Source of the DNA: Hypericibacter terrae
GTDB lineage: Bacteria > Pseudomonadota > Alphaproteobacteria > Dongiales > Dongiaceae
Assembly (NCBI RefSeq): GCF_008728855.1
Contig: NZ_CP042906.1
Location: 434,001 to 498,000 of the forward strand
DNA: 64,000 bases
Direction: 5' to 3'
The position numbers were made by a program, and so were the translations under genes. Numbering within the stretch: position 1 is the first letter of the stretch; each line of letters begins with the position of its first letter. Shown here in pieces: positions 45,613 to 54,952 of this stretch. The notes below the pieces were generated by a model. It did not search any database. It was not told the DNA's origin and was given only the letters and a program-made list of their open reading frames with translations.

Positions 45613-46899
45613 ATGACCCTTCCCCTCCCCGGCCTCGGCGCGTTTCGCCATCGCAATTTCGCGCTCTTCGGCGCCGCCAATTTCCTCGCCACCATCGCCA
45701 TGCAGATGCAGGCGGTGGCGATCGGCTGGCAGGTCTATGACCTGACGGGGAGTCCGTTCCGGCTGGGCATGATCGGCCTGGCCGAATTCACGCCGGCGAT
45801 CGGCCTGGCGCTGCTGGTGGGGCCGGTGGCCGATCGCTTCGACCGAAGGCGCATCATGCTGCTGGCGCTGGGCGGCGAGGCGATCTGCGCGCTGGGGCTG
45901 CTGTTCCTGGCGGTCAGCGGCCATGCCGCCTTCTGGCCGATCCTGAGCATCGCCTTCTGCTTCGGCGTGGCGCGCGCCTTCGTGGCCCCGGCCTCGCGCT
46001 CGATGATGCCGAGCCTGGTGCCGCCCGAGCTGCTCAACAATGCGGTCGCCTGGTCCTCGGTCTCCTGGCAGGTTGCCACCATCGGCGGTCCGGCGCTCGG
46101 CGGCTTCATCTATCTCGCGGGTCCCGATGCGGCCTATGGGACGGCGGCCCTGGCGATTGTCGCCGCCATCGGCATGATCGCGCTCGTGCGTTATCGGCGC
46201 GCGGCGGACAGCATCCGGCGGGTGGCCATCAAAGCGAAAGACGTGCTGGGCGGGCTGCATCTGATCTTCAATCACCAGGTCCTGCTGGGCGCCATCTCGC
46301 TCGATCTCTTCGCGGTGCTGTTCTCGAGCGCCATTCCGCTGCTGCCGGTCTTCGCCAAGGATGTGCTCCATACCGGCCCGGAAGGGCTCGGGCTGCTGCG
46401 GGCCGCGGCGGGCGTCGGTGCCGTCACCACCGCGCTCTATTTGACCCAGCGCCCGATCCGGCATCATGCCGGCCGCATCCTCTTCACCTGCGTCGGGCTG
46501 TTCGGGCTCTGCGTCATCACCTTCGGCCTGTCGCAGAGTTTCTGGTTGTCGCTGGGCGCGCTCTTCTGCGGCGGTGCCTGCGACATGGTCAGCGTCTATA
46601 TCCGCGGCACGGTGGTGCCGCTGGCGACGCCCGATCATCTGCGCGGCCGGGTCATGGCGGTCGAAGCCGTCTTCGTCGGCGCCTCCAACGAACTGGGCGC
46701 CTTCTGGGCCGGCAGCATGGCCTCGTTGATCGGTGCGGTGCCGGCGGTGGTGCTGGGCGGCAGCGCCACCATCCTGGTGGTGCTGAGCTTCACCCGGCTG
46801 TTCCGGAAGCTGGCCAAGGTGGACAAGCTCGACACCGAGACCCTGGGCTTTTCCGAGGTCGCGCTCGGCGATAAAGTGACGCCCGCCGGCGTGGCATAG
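45613..46899 (+). CDS. MFS transporter, EntS-like
   Basis: A 428-residue protein with about eleven or twelve helices. The MFS loop motif after TM2 is VGPVADRFDRRRIMLL, and TM5 carries VSWQVATIGGPALGGFIY. It resembles the MFS_3 (enterobactin exporter-like) branch, so it may export a siderophore, drug or peptide; no biosynthesis neighbour confirms this. ATG 45613 begins at the conserved start (LGAFRHRNFALFGAANFLA); the upstream open frame lies in the repeat. Confidence 0.87.
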   Translation: MTLPLPGLGAFRHRNFALFGAANFLATIAMQMQAVAIGWQVYDLTGSPFRLGMIGLAEFTPAIGLALLVGPVADRFDRRRIMLLALGGEAICALGLLFLAVSGHAAFWPILSIAFCFGVARAFVAPASRSMMPSLVPPELLNNAVAWSSVSWQVATIGGPALGGFIYLAGPDAAYGTAALAIVAAIGMIALVRYRRAADSIRRVAIKAKDVLGGLHLIFNHQVLLGAISLDLFAVLFSSAIPLLPVFAKDVLHTGPEGLGLLRAAAGVGAVTTALYLTQRPIRHHAGRILFTCVGLFGLCVITFGLSQSFWLSLGALFCGGACDMVSVYIRGTVVPLATPDHLRGRVMAVEAVFVGASNELGAFWAGSMASLIGAVPAVVLGGSATILVVLSFTRLFRKLAKVDKLDTETLGFSEVALGDKVTPAGVA

Positions 46900-46953
46900 G
46901 ATTCATCGATTTCAGCGCGAGCGGGCGAGGGCCCCTTCCAAGGAGAGAACGGC

Positions 46954-47826
46954 ATGGCACGGGCGGGCGTGAAACCGGCGGTGAAGTTCCTGGTGATCGA
47001 CGGCTACAACAAGTCGGCGCGCGACGAGCTGCAGGCGGGCGGCGCCTCGGCCGCGGGCGATCTCTATGTCGCGATGCTGAAGAAATGCCTGCCCGAGGCG
47101 CAATGCGACGTGGTGCATCCGGCCGATCCCGGCTCGAGCCTGCCGAAGGGCGCGGCGCTCGCGCAATATGACGGCATCGCCTGGACCGGCTGCAGCCTCA
47201 CCATCTATGACGGCGATCCGCGCGTGACGCCGCAGATCGAGCTCGCCAAGGAGGCCTTCGCCTCGAAGGTGCCGAGCTTCGGCTCCTGCTGGGCGGCGCA
47301 GATCGCGGTGACGGCGGCGGGCGGCATCGTGCGCGCCAACCCGCGCGGCCGCGAGATGGGCATCGCGCGCAAGATCGCGCTGACGCCCGAGGGCCGCGGC
47401 CATCCGCTCTATTTCGGCAAGAGCAACGTGTTCGACGCCTTCATCAGCCATGTCGACGAGATCACGCATCTCCCCGCCGGCGCCGTGCTGCTCGCCTCCA
47501 ACGCCTTCACCCATATCCAGGCCGTCGCGGTGACGCACAAGGGCGGCACCTTCTGGGGCCTGCAATATCATCCCGAATACGATCTCCACGAGCTGGCGCG
47601 CCTCACCTGGTGCCGGCTCGAGAAGCTGCAGAAGCTGGGCTTCTTCAAGGACCGCGAGGCCGGCGAGACCTATGTCAATCTGCTCGAGACCCTGCATCAG
47701 GACCCCTCGCGCAAGGACGTCGCCTGGCTGCTCGGCATCGACGAGGACGTGACCAACGAGGACATCCGCCTCGCCGAGGTCCGCAACTGGATCGACCGCC
47801 TCGTGCTACCGATGATGCGGCAGTAA
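46954..47826 (+). CDS. Type 1 glutamine amidotransferase (GuaA-N-like)
   Basis: A 290-residue class I amidotransferase. The catalytic Cys is C112 in FGSCWAAQIAV, and the His/Glu pair is in WGLQYHPEYD (around residue 207). It has no synthase domain, so ammonia would go to an unknown partner or the protein is a free glutaminase-like hydrolase. It is 54 nt downstream of the MFS gene and separated from the following IS by repeats. Confidence 0.87.
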   Translation: MARAGVKPAVKFLVIDGYNKSARDELQAGGASAAGDLYVAMLKKCLPEAQCDVVHPADPGSSLPKGAALAQYDGIAWTGCSLTIYDGDPRVTPQIELAKEAFASKVPSFGSCWAAQIAVTAAGGIVRANPRGREMGIARKIALTPEGRGHPLYFGKSNVFDAFISHVDEITHLPAGAVLLASNAFTHIQAVAVTHKGGTFWGLQYHPEYDLHELARLTWCRLEKLQKLGFFKDREAGETYVNLLETLHQDPSRKDVAWLLGIDEDVTNEDIRLAEVRNWIDRLVLPMMRQ

Positions 47827-47835
47827 GCGCTTGCC

Positions 47836-47919
47836 TGTCATCGCCGGGCTTGACCCGGTGATCCAGGGCAAGAGTTGTCACGACGTCGGCGAGGGCTGGA
47901 TGCCCGGATCAAGTCCACG
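47836..47919. repeat. Palindromic repeat doublet, TGTCATCG family
   Basis: TGTCATCGCCGGGCTTGACC is followed by its palindromic partner, then about 45 bp, then GGATGCCCGGATCAAGTCC. Similar copies lie at 49691-49772, 49808-49843 and 50156-50193. Confidence 0.65.
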
Positions 47920-47987
47920 GCTGTCCGGTTGGCGCCATCGAAGGAGAATCTCGTTGCTCTGCTTTCTTCCCCTCCCCCCCCTTGAGG

Positions 47988-49417
47988 GCTACGGGATTCA
48001 CGGATTTTTGCCTTCGGTAGCGAGGGCGTAACCCTCGAGACGCGCGGCGAGTTGGTTCCAGCCATAGCGCATGGTCTTTGGTCCCGGGGGCTTGTAGTAG
48101 CAATTCCAACCGCCGAGACGAGCGGCGATCCAGGCGACGAAGGCGAGAGATCCGGGTGGGTGTGGGTTTTTCTGCCTCTGGGTCTTGCCCTCCAATTTTT
48201 TGGAGAGGCGCTCGAGCGGGATGGCGAAGGCCTCGTCGATCACATCGGTGGCGGGGCGCGGACCGCCATCGCGGGCATCGACCAGCTGGATGGTGCGCAC
48301 CGCACCCGCCAATCCGATGGCGGCCAGATTGAACAGGCGCTCGGCGTCGACCAGTTGACTGTCTTCGAGGGCGAGGCCGTCGCTCTTCAAGGCGCGGAAG
48401 GTCTGCTCAATGCGCCAGCGCAACCGATAGAGCTGGACGACATCCTCGGCTTGCGCGCCATCGGCGACGGCATGGGTGGTGAGCAGGCGCCACAGCAGCG
48501 GGGTCTTACCGGCCGGCGCCTCGACCTCGCGGGCCTCGACCAGGTTGAGCTCGATCTCCCGAGGCAGCTTCTCCACCAGGCCGTTGACCGGCCGGGCGAT
48601 CCGCACCTTCCCGGCACGCAGCTCCACGGTGGCGATGCGGCCCTTGTCGCCCGGCCCGCGCGGCGCCACCCGGACCTTGCAAACCCGGAGGCACGCTGCA
48701 TCCCCGAGCGCCTCGAACAGAGGACTGCCCTCGGCCAAGTTGCGGTTCTGGGCCGCCCGCACGATCAAATCGAGACCCTCGGGCTTGCTGGCAAAGAGCG
48801 GGTAAAGATCGCTTTCCCGGTCGGCCACCATGGTCACGCGCGCCGCCCCGCTCAAGCTCGCGACCGCGCTCGCGCAGCCCGCCAGCCAGCGCGCCGATTC
48901 CTTGTCCCCCGAGGCCCGGCTGCGCCGGCGCGCCGCCGCCTCGTCAGCCCGCGTCCAGATCGCCGCATCGACCAGCCCGACCACTGCCTCGCTCTCCACA
49001 TCCACCGCAATCACCGGATGGATGAAAAAGCCCGGCGTCGTTCCATTCCCCGCCGGCCCGAACCCACGGCGCTTCTTATCCCGGCCGGCGAAGTTGATCT
49101 CGGTCGTGTCCTGGACCGCCAGCACATGACGCCCCACGCATCGTTCCCCCGTTCGGCCCGCCAGCGTCTCGACAATCCGCTCCACCGAAACATAGGGCGA
49201 GGACAGAAACCGATGCACCGCCATCTCGCCCGCCCGGTTCTCTCCCAGCTGGCGCAGCACCAGCGACCCCGTCGCCGCAACCCGCTCGATCAGCCAATCC
49301 CCTCGCTTCTCAACACGAATATCGCCAAACGACATCGCCAGATCCTCGCAAAATCACCCCGAAGATCTTGAATCATATTTACTTCCAACACGGAATCACT
49401 TCCGTGAATGCCGTAGC
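47988..49417 (-). mobile_element. IS4-family insertion sequence, complete
   Basis: The element is 1430 bp. Its ends match as terminal inverted repeats: GCTACGGGATTCACGGA at the left and GCTACGGCATTCACGGA on the other strand at the right (16 of 17). It is flanked by CTTGAGG at 47981-47987 and at 49418-49424, a 7-bp apparent target duplication. The target is a C/G-rich REPIN-like repeat: joining the flanks restores a sequence matching the intact copy at 31454-31594. One intact transposase gene is inside. Repeat symmetry leaves the duplication length uncertain by a base or two. Confidence 0.88.
47998..49335 (-). CDS. IS4-family DDE transposase
   Basis: A 445-residue transposase. The catalytic acids are in VLAVQDTTEINF (D76), MVADRESDLYPLF and the C-terminal YRLRWRIEQTFRALK, a perfect Y-x2-R-x3-E-x6-K signature of the IS4 family. 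The frame is intact from ATG 49335 to its stop 10 bp inside the left terminal repeat, so the copy may be active. The enzyme cuts the terminal repeats and inserts the element. Confidence 0.93.
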   Translation of the reverse strand: MSFGDIRVEKRGDWLIERVAATGSLVLRQLGENRAGEMAVHRFLSSPYVSVERIVETLAGRTGERCVGRHVLAVQDTTEINFAGRDKKRRGFGPAGNGTTPGFFIHPVIAVDVESEAVVGLVDAAIWTRADEAAARRRSRASGDKESARWLAGCASAVASLSGAARVTMVADRESDLYPLFASKPEGLDLIVRAAQNRNLAEGSPLFEALGDAACLRVCKVRVAPRGPGDKGRIATVELRAGKVRIARPVNGLVEKLPREIELNLVEAREVEAPAGKTPLLWRLLTTHAVADGAQAEDVVQLYRLRWRIEQTFRALKSDGLALEDSQLVDAERLFNLAAIGLAGAVRTIQLVDARDGGPRPATDVIDEAFAIPLERLSKKLEGKTQRQKNPHPPGSLAFVAWIAARLGGWNCYYKPPGPKTMRYGWNQLAARLEGYALATEGKNP

Positions 49418-49548
49418 CTTGAGGGGGAGGCTGGGGTGGGGGGTGGCCACAAACTCGATGTTCGCCAAGCTCGTGTGGCTCAAGGCTCCGTCATCATCGC
49501 GTTCTTCGATCACCCCCCACCCTAACCTCCCCCTCAAGGGGGAGGGGA
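49418..49548. repeat. REPIN-like element split by the IS
   Basis: The right part of a repeat whose left part is at 47970-47987. It carries CTGGGGTGGGGGGTGGCCAC and, at the far edge, CACCCCCCACCCTAACCTCC, the reverse order of the copy at 31454-31594. The middle of the element has diverged. Confidence 0.75.
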
Positions 49549-49690
49549 CAAGATGACGTGGTGAAAGGCAGAGACGTTGAAGGGGTGGACTCAGTTTCGG
49601 AGTCTCGTGTCCCGAACGAGGCCAGATGCGCATTCTGCGTTCCAAGTCCGCGCTCCAAACAATCTCGGAGAAACCTCAACCGGACAGCCG

Positions 49691-49843
49691 TGGGCTTGAC
49701 CCGGCGATCCAGAGCAGGAGTTCTCGCGATCCCGACGAAGGCTGGATGCCCGGATCAAGTCCGGGCATGACAAGGGGGAGGGAACGGCGCCCTCTCGCTC
49801 CCTTGTATGTCATCGCCGGACTTGATCCGGCGATCCAGGGCAA
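49691..49843. repeat. Palindromic TGTCATCG-family repeats
   Basis: Two neighbouring units (49691-49772 and 49808-49843) contain GGGCTTGACCCGGCGATCC, GGATGCCCGGATCAAGTCC and CCGGACTTGATCCGGCGATC. A further single unit lies at 50156-50193. With the REPIN-like copy they fill the gap 49418-49855; no gene is seen there. Confidence 0.65.
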
Positions 49844-49855
49844 CAGACGCCGTTG

Positions 49856-50143
49856 CTAGACGATCTCTTCGTAGAGATCGCGCCATTGCGGATTCGATTT
49901 CTCGATCAGGTCGAGTTTCCAGCCTCTGGGCCATTTCTTGAGGGTCTTCTCGCGCTGGATCGCCAGGTAGACGTCGGCGAACTCCTCGAAATGCACGAGA
50001 TGCTTCACGCCGTAGCGCTTGGTGAATCCCTCGGCGACGCCGTCGCGATGCTCATTGATGCGCCGCACCAGGTTGCTCGTCACGCCGATGTAGAGCGTGC
50101 CGTTGCGTTGGCTGGCGAGGAGGCAGACGTAGTAGACCTTCAT
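49856..50143 (-). CDS. GIY-YIG nuclease-superfamily protein
   Basis: A 95-residue single-domain protein beginning MKVYYVCLLASQRNGTLYIG, which is the GIY-YIG motif (YYV...LYIGVT), followed by NLVRRINEHRDG with the catalytic Arg and the metal Glu near the C-terminal part. It resembles the small UPF0213/YhbQ-type proteins, commonly found beside repeats in alphaproteobacteria. A longer TTG start at 50188 runs into a palindromic repeat and is less likely. Confidence 0.85.
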   Translation of the reverse strand: MKVYYVCLLASQRNGTLYIGVTSNLVRRINEHRDGVAEGFTKRYGVKHLVHFEEFADVYLAIQREKTLKKWPRGWKLDLIEKSNPQWRDLYEEIV

Positions 50144-50222
50144 GGAACGGCGTGCGTGATCCCTGGATTGCCGGGTCAAGCCCGGCAATGACAGGAAGGG
50201 GAAGTGGCTCGGTGGGCGAGGC

Positions 50223-50888
50223 TCACAGCGGCGGCGACAATTCCCGATCGGCCACCGCGATCTCCTCGGCGGCCTGGCCCGCCGACGGCCGCGACTTCAC
50301 GCGTTCGTACCAGGCGGCGAGCTTGGGTTGCGCGTCGAGGCGCGGGCCCTTCAGGCGCTGGACCCAGAGGATCGTCATGAAGAGCGCGATGTCGGCGACC
50401 GAGAAGGCGCCGCAGAAGAATTCCTGGCTGCCGAGGCGGCGCGACAGCGTCTCATAATGGTCGCGCAGCGCGATCTCGGCGCGGTCGGCGTCGGCGACGC
50501 GCTGGCGCTGGCGTTCGGGGTCGGGATCGGGCGGCGAGGTGCGGGTCATGAGCTGGCGCAAGGGCGGCAGCAGGATCTCGTCGGCGGTGAGCTCGAGCAG
50601 CCGGCAGCGCGCGCGGTCCTTGGCGCTCGCCGGATAGAGCGCCGGCCGCGGGTAGGCGTCTTCCAGATATTCGAAGATCACCGTCGAATCGAACAGCGTC
50701 AGCCCGCCATCGATCAGCACCGGGACCTGGCCCTTGGGATTGGCCGCGAGCACCGCCGGGTGCTTGGGCGTGTAGCCCTTCTCCTGCGTGAACGGGACCA
50801 TCTCGCGGTCGAAGGGCAGGGATTTTTCCCGCAGCGCGATCTCGACCTTGCGGGAAAACAGGCTGAGCGGCCCGGAATAGAGCTTCAT
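50223..50888 (-). CDS. Glutathione S-transferase family protein
   Basis: A 221-residue GST. The thioredoxin-like domain begins MKLYSGPLSLFSRKVEIALREK, with the glutathione motif NPKGQVPVLIDGGLTLFDSTVIFEYLED; the C-terminal helical domain has FFCGAFSVADIALFMTI. The substrate is not known. ATG 50888 fits the family start; GAGGC lies 5-6 nt upstream. It is a separate gene from the GST at 31.7 kb and only distantly alike. Confidence 0.9.
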   Translation of the reverse strand: MKLYSGPLSLFSRKVEIALREKSLPFDREMVPFTQEKGYTPKHPAVLAANPKGQVPVLIDGGLTLFDSTVIFEYLEDAYPRPALYPASAKDRARCRLLELTADEILLPPLRQLMTRTSPPDPDPERQRQRVADADRAEIALRDHYETLSRRLGSQEFFCGAFSVADIALFMTILWVQRLKGPRLDAQPKLAAWYERVKSRPSAGQAAEEIAVADRELSPPL

Positions 50889-51007
50889 GTCACGGCCTCG
50901 GATAAAACGACGGTGATCGACGAGAACAATACAAGAACATCGGAGGCACAACAAGACAGGCGCCGGCCGGCGCCCGCCCCATTCTGTGGATGAAAGGAAG
51001 CCCGCCC

Positions 51008-51787
51008 TCAGGCGATGAGCTTCAAGACTTTCTCATGCGCCCGACGGTCGCCGCAGGCGAGCACCTTGTCGTCCGAGGCCATGGTGAGGGCGTTGCCCTG
51101 CCAGTCGGTCACGATGCCGCCGGCCCCTTCGACCACGGGGACGGTCGAGAGATAGTCGTAGATCCCCATATTGGCTTCGATCGCCACATCGCCGAAGCCG
51201 CTGGCGACGATGCCGTAGTGATAGCAGTCGGAGCCATAGACCGACATCTTGCAGGCGTGGCGCAGCCGCTGGTAGCGCGGCTGATCCTCGGGATCGAACA
51301 TTTCGGGCGAGCTGGCGAAGAGCGAGGCCTTCGCCAGGTCCGGGCAGGCGCGCACCTTGACCGGCTTGCCCTGGAACAGGGTCGGATGGCCATGCGCGCC
51401 GATCCAGCGCTCGCCGATGGCCGGATGATCGATCACGCCGAGCACCGGGCGTCCCCGCTGGCAGAGCGCGATCAGGGTGCCGAAGAGGGGACGGCCCGAG
51501 ATGAAGGATTTGGTGCCGTCGATCGGATCGAGCACCCAGACGAACTCGGCGTCGCGTTTCTCGCTGCCATGCTCCTCGCCGACGATGCCGTGGCCGGGAA
51601 AGCGCGCCTCGATGAGGGCGCGCATCGCGCTCTCCGTCTCGCGATCGGCGATGGTGACCGGGCTCAGATCTTCCTTGGTGATGATATCGATCGGCTGGCG
51701 GAAATAGCGCGCGATCACCTTGCCGCTGGCCTCGGCCAATTCATGGGCGAAGCTCACGAACTCGGGCGGCACCTTGGCGGATGTCAT
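51008..51787 (-). CDS. hisN: Inositol-monophosphatase-fold histidinol phosphatase (HisN-like)
   Basis: A 259-residue magnesium-dependent phosphatase. The metal sites are GEEHG and WVLDPIDGTKSFISGRPLFG; the third acid site is in MGIYDYLSTVPVVEGAGG. The length and the KTFI...GTLIAL pattern fit the IMPase-type histidinol-phosphatase of alphaproteobacteria (penultimate step of histidine synthesis), though inositol or fructose bisphosphate phosphatase cannot be excluded. It is downstream of the cytochrome gene on the same strand. Confidence 0.82.
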   Translation of the reverse strand: MTSAKVPPEFVSFAHELAEASGKVIARYFRQPIDIITKEDLSPVTIADRETESAMRALIEARFPGHGIVGEEHGSEKRDAEFVWVLDPIDGTKSFISGRPLFGTLIALCQRGRPVLGVIDHPAIGERWIGAHGHPTLFQGKPVKVRACPDLAKASLFASSPEMFDPEDQPRYQRLRHACKMSVYGSDCYHYGIVASGFGDVAIEANMGIYDYLSTVPVVEGAGGIVTDWQGNALTMASDDKVLACGDRRAHEKVLKLIA

Positions 51788-51887
51788 GACGGTCTCCTCG
51801 ACAGATCGGAGGCGTTCGTGAAAACGGCCGCCCTGGAAATTGCCGGGGCGGCCGCTTCGATCGAAGGTCTTGGGCGCGAACCGTGGC

Positions 51888-52916
51888 CTATGGCAGCGGC
51901 ACCGGATTGTCCGACAGCGTGCGCAGATAGGCGATCACGGCGGCCCGATCCTCGGGCTTCTTCAGGCCGGCGAAGGCCATCTTCGTGCCCGGCACGGCGT
52001 CCTTCGGATTGAGCAGGAAGTGCGCGAGATGGGCGTAGTCCCAGGTGCCCGGCGTGTTCTTCATCGCCTCGGAATAGGAGAAGCCTTCCATATGGGCATG
52101 CTTGTTGCCGACGATGCCGTAGAGATTGGGACCGACCTTGGCCGGCTCGCCCTGGCCGAAGCTGTGGCAGACGGCGCATTTCTTCGCGATCTCCTGGCCC
52201 TTGGCCGGATCGGCGCTGGCGATCAGGGCCACCACCGCGGCGCTGTCGTCGGCCGGGGCCGCGGCTTCCTGCGTGGTCGAGGCGGCGGGCGCGGCCGAGC
52301 TGCTGCTTGGCGGCGGCGCGGCGGCCGCGGCCTTCGCATCCTCATAGGCCTTGTTGGCGGCGTCGATCTCTTCCTGCGTCGGCAGCGCCACCGGCGCGTC
52401 GGCCAGCGTGCGCAGATAGGCGATCACGTCGGCGCGCTCATCCGTCTTGGGCAGGCCGGCGAAACCCATCTTGGTGCCCGGCGCATAGGCCTTCGGGTTG
52501 AAGAGGAAGTGGTTGAGCTCCTCATAGCCCCAGGGCTTGTTGATCGAGCTGATGGCCGTCGAGTAGGAGAAGCCTTCCATATGGCCATGCTTGTTGCCGA
52601 CGATGCCGTAGAGATTGGGACCGACCTTGGCCGGCTCGCCCTTTCCGAAGCTGTGGCAGGTCAGGCACTTCTTCGCGATGTCCTGGCCCTTGGCCACGTC
52701 GGCGTTCGCGAGCAGGCCGCTGATCGGCTCGATCGGCGCCGGACCCGCGGGCTTCGCCGCACCGCCGCCGCCTTCGCCGGCCGACACGGCCTCATGCTCG
52801 GCATGGTGCGGCTTCACCAGCATGCCGGCCAGCGTGCCGGTCACCATGGCGACGATGCCCGCGACCAGAATCGCGCCAACGATCTTGTTGAGCTCGAGCG
52901 ACGACGAAGACGACAT
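51888..52916 (-). CDS. Membrane-anchored tandem diheme cytochrome c
   Basis: A 342-residue protein with an N-terminal membrane anchor (about residues 9-33) and two mono-heme cytochrome c domains. Heme sites are CLTCH (about 84-88) and CAVCH (about 247-251); the axial Met residues are in GTKMGFAGL and GTKMAFAGL. The domains are nearly the same (GEPAKVGPNLYGIVGNKH in both), joined by a P/S/A-rich linker, so it arose by internal duplication of a CycM-like protein. It probably shuttles electrons at the membrane to a terminal oxidase. ATG 52916 is used; a TTG two codons earlier is possible. Confidence 0.9.
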   Translation of the reverse strand: MSSSSSLELNKIVGAILVAGIVAMVTGTLAGMLVKPHHAEHEAVSAGEGGGGAAKPAGPAPIEPISGLLANADVAKGQDIAKKCLTCHSFGKGEPAKVGPNLYGIVGNKHGHMEGFSYSTAISSINKPWGYEELNHFLFNPKAYAPGTKMGFAGLPKTDERADVIAYLRTLADAPVALPTQEEIDAANKAYEDAKAAAAAPPPSSSSAAPAASTTQEAAAPADDSAAVVALIASADPAKGQEIAKKCAVCHSFGQGEPAKVGPNLYGIVGNKHAHMEGFSYSEAMKNTPGTWDYAHLAHFLLNPKDAVPGTKMAFAGLKKPEDRAAVIAYLRTLSDNPVPLP

Positions 52917-53241
52917 CGGCAATGACCCTTGAATTTAGACTTCCGGCCCTGGAATCCCCTGACCGTCGGACCCGGCCGAATCGGCCTGAACCCAGAACGG
53001 CGCCGACGCGGTCTTCTCCCACCGGTGGCGGCGCGCACTCTACCCCCGTCCGCCGCCATAGCGCAATTGCGGGTTCCTGCGGCAAAAGCCGCAAGACACT
53101 GGGCTTTCCGGCCGTTATGGTGCGCGCGGCTTCGCTGCCGGAAGGGCCCGGGCCCAGGCTCGATGCGCGACGAATTTTTCGCGTCATTATGCCGCAGCGG
53201 GAGCCCCGCCCCGCTTTCGAACCCAACGCCTCGGATCCCGC
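52917..53241. other. Non-coding gap between divergent cytochrome and kdsB genes
   Basis: A 325-bp GC-rich gap that should hold both promoters. I see no AT-rich box, clear hairpin or small gene in it. Confidence 0.5.
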
Positions 53242-54033
53242 ATGACCCGCAGCAACCCCATCATCATGATCCCCGCCCGCATGGCATCGACGCGCCTGCC
53301 GGGCAAGCCGCTCGCCGACATCCATGGAGCGCCGATGATCGTCCATGTCTGGCGCCGGGCGCGGGAGGCCGGTCTGGGTCCGGTGGTGGTGGCGGCGGCC
53401 GAGCCCGAGATCGTCGCCGCGGTCGAGGCCGCCGGCGGCCGCGCGGTGCTGACCCGGCCCGATCATCCCTCGGGCTCCGATCGCATCCATGAGGCGCTGG
53501 GTCTGGCTGATCCGGATCGGCGCCACGACGTCGTCGTCAACATGCAGGGCGACCTGCCGACCTTCGATCCGGCGCTGCTCGCGGCCGTGCTGGCGCCGCT
53601 CGAGGATCCTGCGGTGGATATCGGCACGCTGGCGACCGAGATCACCGAGCCCTCCGAGCGCACCAATCCCAATGTGACAAAGGCGGTCGCGGCGTTTCCG
53701 GAACGGGGCCAGAGCGGCAAGCCGCCGATCGCGCGCGCGCTCTATTTCAGCCGCGCCACGGTGCCGAGTGGCGACGGCCCGCTCTATCACCATATCGGGA
53801 TCTACGCCTATCGCCGCGCCGCGCTCGAGCGTTTCGTAGCGCTGCCGCCGGGCCGTCTCGAGCAGCGCGAGAAGCTCGAGCAGCTGCGGGCCCTCGAGGC
53901 CGGCATGCGCATCGACCTGGCGCTCGTTGACACCCTTCCGCTCGGTGTCGATACTCCGGCCGACCTCGAAAAGGCCCGTGCGCTGCTGGCCCCTCGCGCC
54001 GCCAGGCCCCGGCCCTCCGGAACCCGCTCATGA
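53242..54033 (+). CDS. kdsB: CMP-Kdo synthetase KdsB
   Basis: KdsB activates Kdo with CTP for lipid A core synthesis. The 263-residue protein has the nucleotide loop [18 protein letters not shown], then [15 protein letters not shown] and the substrate motif [13 protein letters not shown]. The C-terminal dimer region is [32 protein letters not shown]. It overlaps pheA by 4 nt (ATGA), a frequent alphaproteobacterial pairing. Confidence 0.95.
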   Translation: MTRSNPIIMIPARMASTRLPGKPLADIHGAPMIVHVWRRAREAGLGPVVVAAAEPEIVAAVEAAGGRAVLTRPDHPSGSDRIHEALGLADPDRRHDVVVNMQGDLPTFDPALLAAVLAPLEDPAVDIGTLATEITEPSERTNPNVTKAVAAFPERGQSGKPPIARALYFSRATVPSGDGPLYHHIGIYAYRRAALERFVALPPGRLEQREKLEQLRALEAGMRIDLALVDTLPLGVDTPADLEKARALLAPRAARPRPSGTRS

Positions 54034-54911
54034 CCAAAACGGCCAAGCCAGGCGTCCCCGGCGCCGACGATCTGATCGCCTTCCAGGGGCTGCCGGGCGC
54101 CTATTCCGATCTCTCCTGCCGCGCCGCCTATCCGAAGATGCGCACGCTGCCTTGCGCGTCCTTCGAGGACGTGTTCGCCGCGGTGCGCGAGGGCAAGGCG
54201 CATCTCGCCATGATCCCGATCGAGAACTCGGTCGCGGGCCGCGTCGCCGACATCCATCACCTGCTGCCGGATTCAGGGCTTCATATCGTCGCCGAGCATT
54301 TCCAGCGCGTGAACCATCACCTGCTGGCGCCCAAGGGCGCGACGCTCGGGAGCCTCAAGACCGTGCACAGCCATGTGCAGGCACTCTCGCAATGCCGCAA
54401 GCTCATCCGCGAGCTGGGGCTGAAGGCGATCGTCCATGCCGACACGGCCGGCGCCGCGGCCGACATCGCGGCGAAGGGCGATCCGACCGAGGCCGCGATC
54501 GCGTCCTCGCTCGCGGGCGAGATCTACGGCCTGGTCAGCCTCAAGGAAGGCATCGAGGACGCCCAGCACAACACCACGCGCTTCATCATCATGGGGCGCG
54601 AGCCGGTCGATCCCGATCCCAAGGTTCCGGTCGTCACCAGCTTCGTGTTCCGCGTGCGCAGCGTGCCGGCCGCGCTCTACAAGGCGCTCGGCGGCTTCGC
54701 CACCAACGGCGTCAACATCACCAAGCTCGAAAGCTACATGATCGACGGCCACTTCACCGTCGCGCAGTTCTATGCCGACATCGACGGCCATCCGGATTCG
54801 CGCATGGTACGGCTTGCGTTGGAGGAGCTCAGCTTCTTCTCGCGCGAGGTGAAGATCCTCGGTGTCTACGCGGCCTCACCCTTCCGCCAGCAGCAGAACG
54901 GCGCGCAGTAG
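54030..54911 (+). CDS. pheA: Prephenate dehydratase
   Basis: PheA converts prephenate to phenylpyruvate in phenylalanine synthesis. This is the free-standing form (293 residues) without chorismate mutase. The catalytic domain shows [28 protein letters not shown] and the active-site threonine in HNTTRFIIM. The C-terminal ACT domain ([32 protein letters not shown]) should bind phenylalanine for feedback control. It is translationally coupled to kdsB. Confidence 0.95.
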   Translation: MTKTAKPGVPGADDLIAFQGLPGAYSDLSCRAAYPKMRTLPCASFEDVFAAVREGKAHLAMIPIENSVAGRVADIHHLLPDSGLHIVAEHFQRVNHHLLAPKGATLGSLKTVHSHVQALSQCRKLIRELGLKAIVHADTAGAAADIAAKGDPTEAAIASSLAGEIYGLVSLKEGIEDAQHNTTRFIIMGREPVDPDPKVPVVTSFVFRVRSVPAALYKALGGFATNGVNITKLESYMIDGHFTVAQFYADIDGHPDSRMVRLALEELSFFSREVKILGVYAASPFRQQQNGAQ

Positions 54912-54952
54912 GAACGGACGCGCGCTGACGAGCGCGAATTTTTCTCCAGGCC

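Noticed and set aside
49379-49855. Short frames right of the IS
   Set aside because: They cross the IS end and interspersed repeats and resemble no protein.
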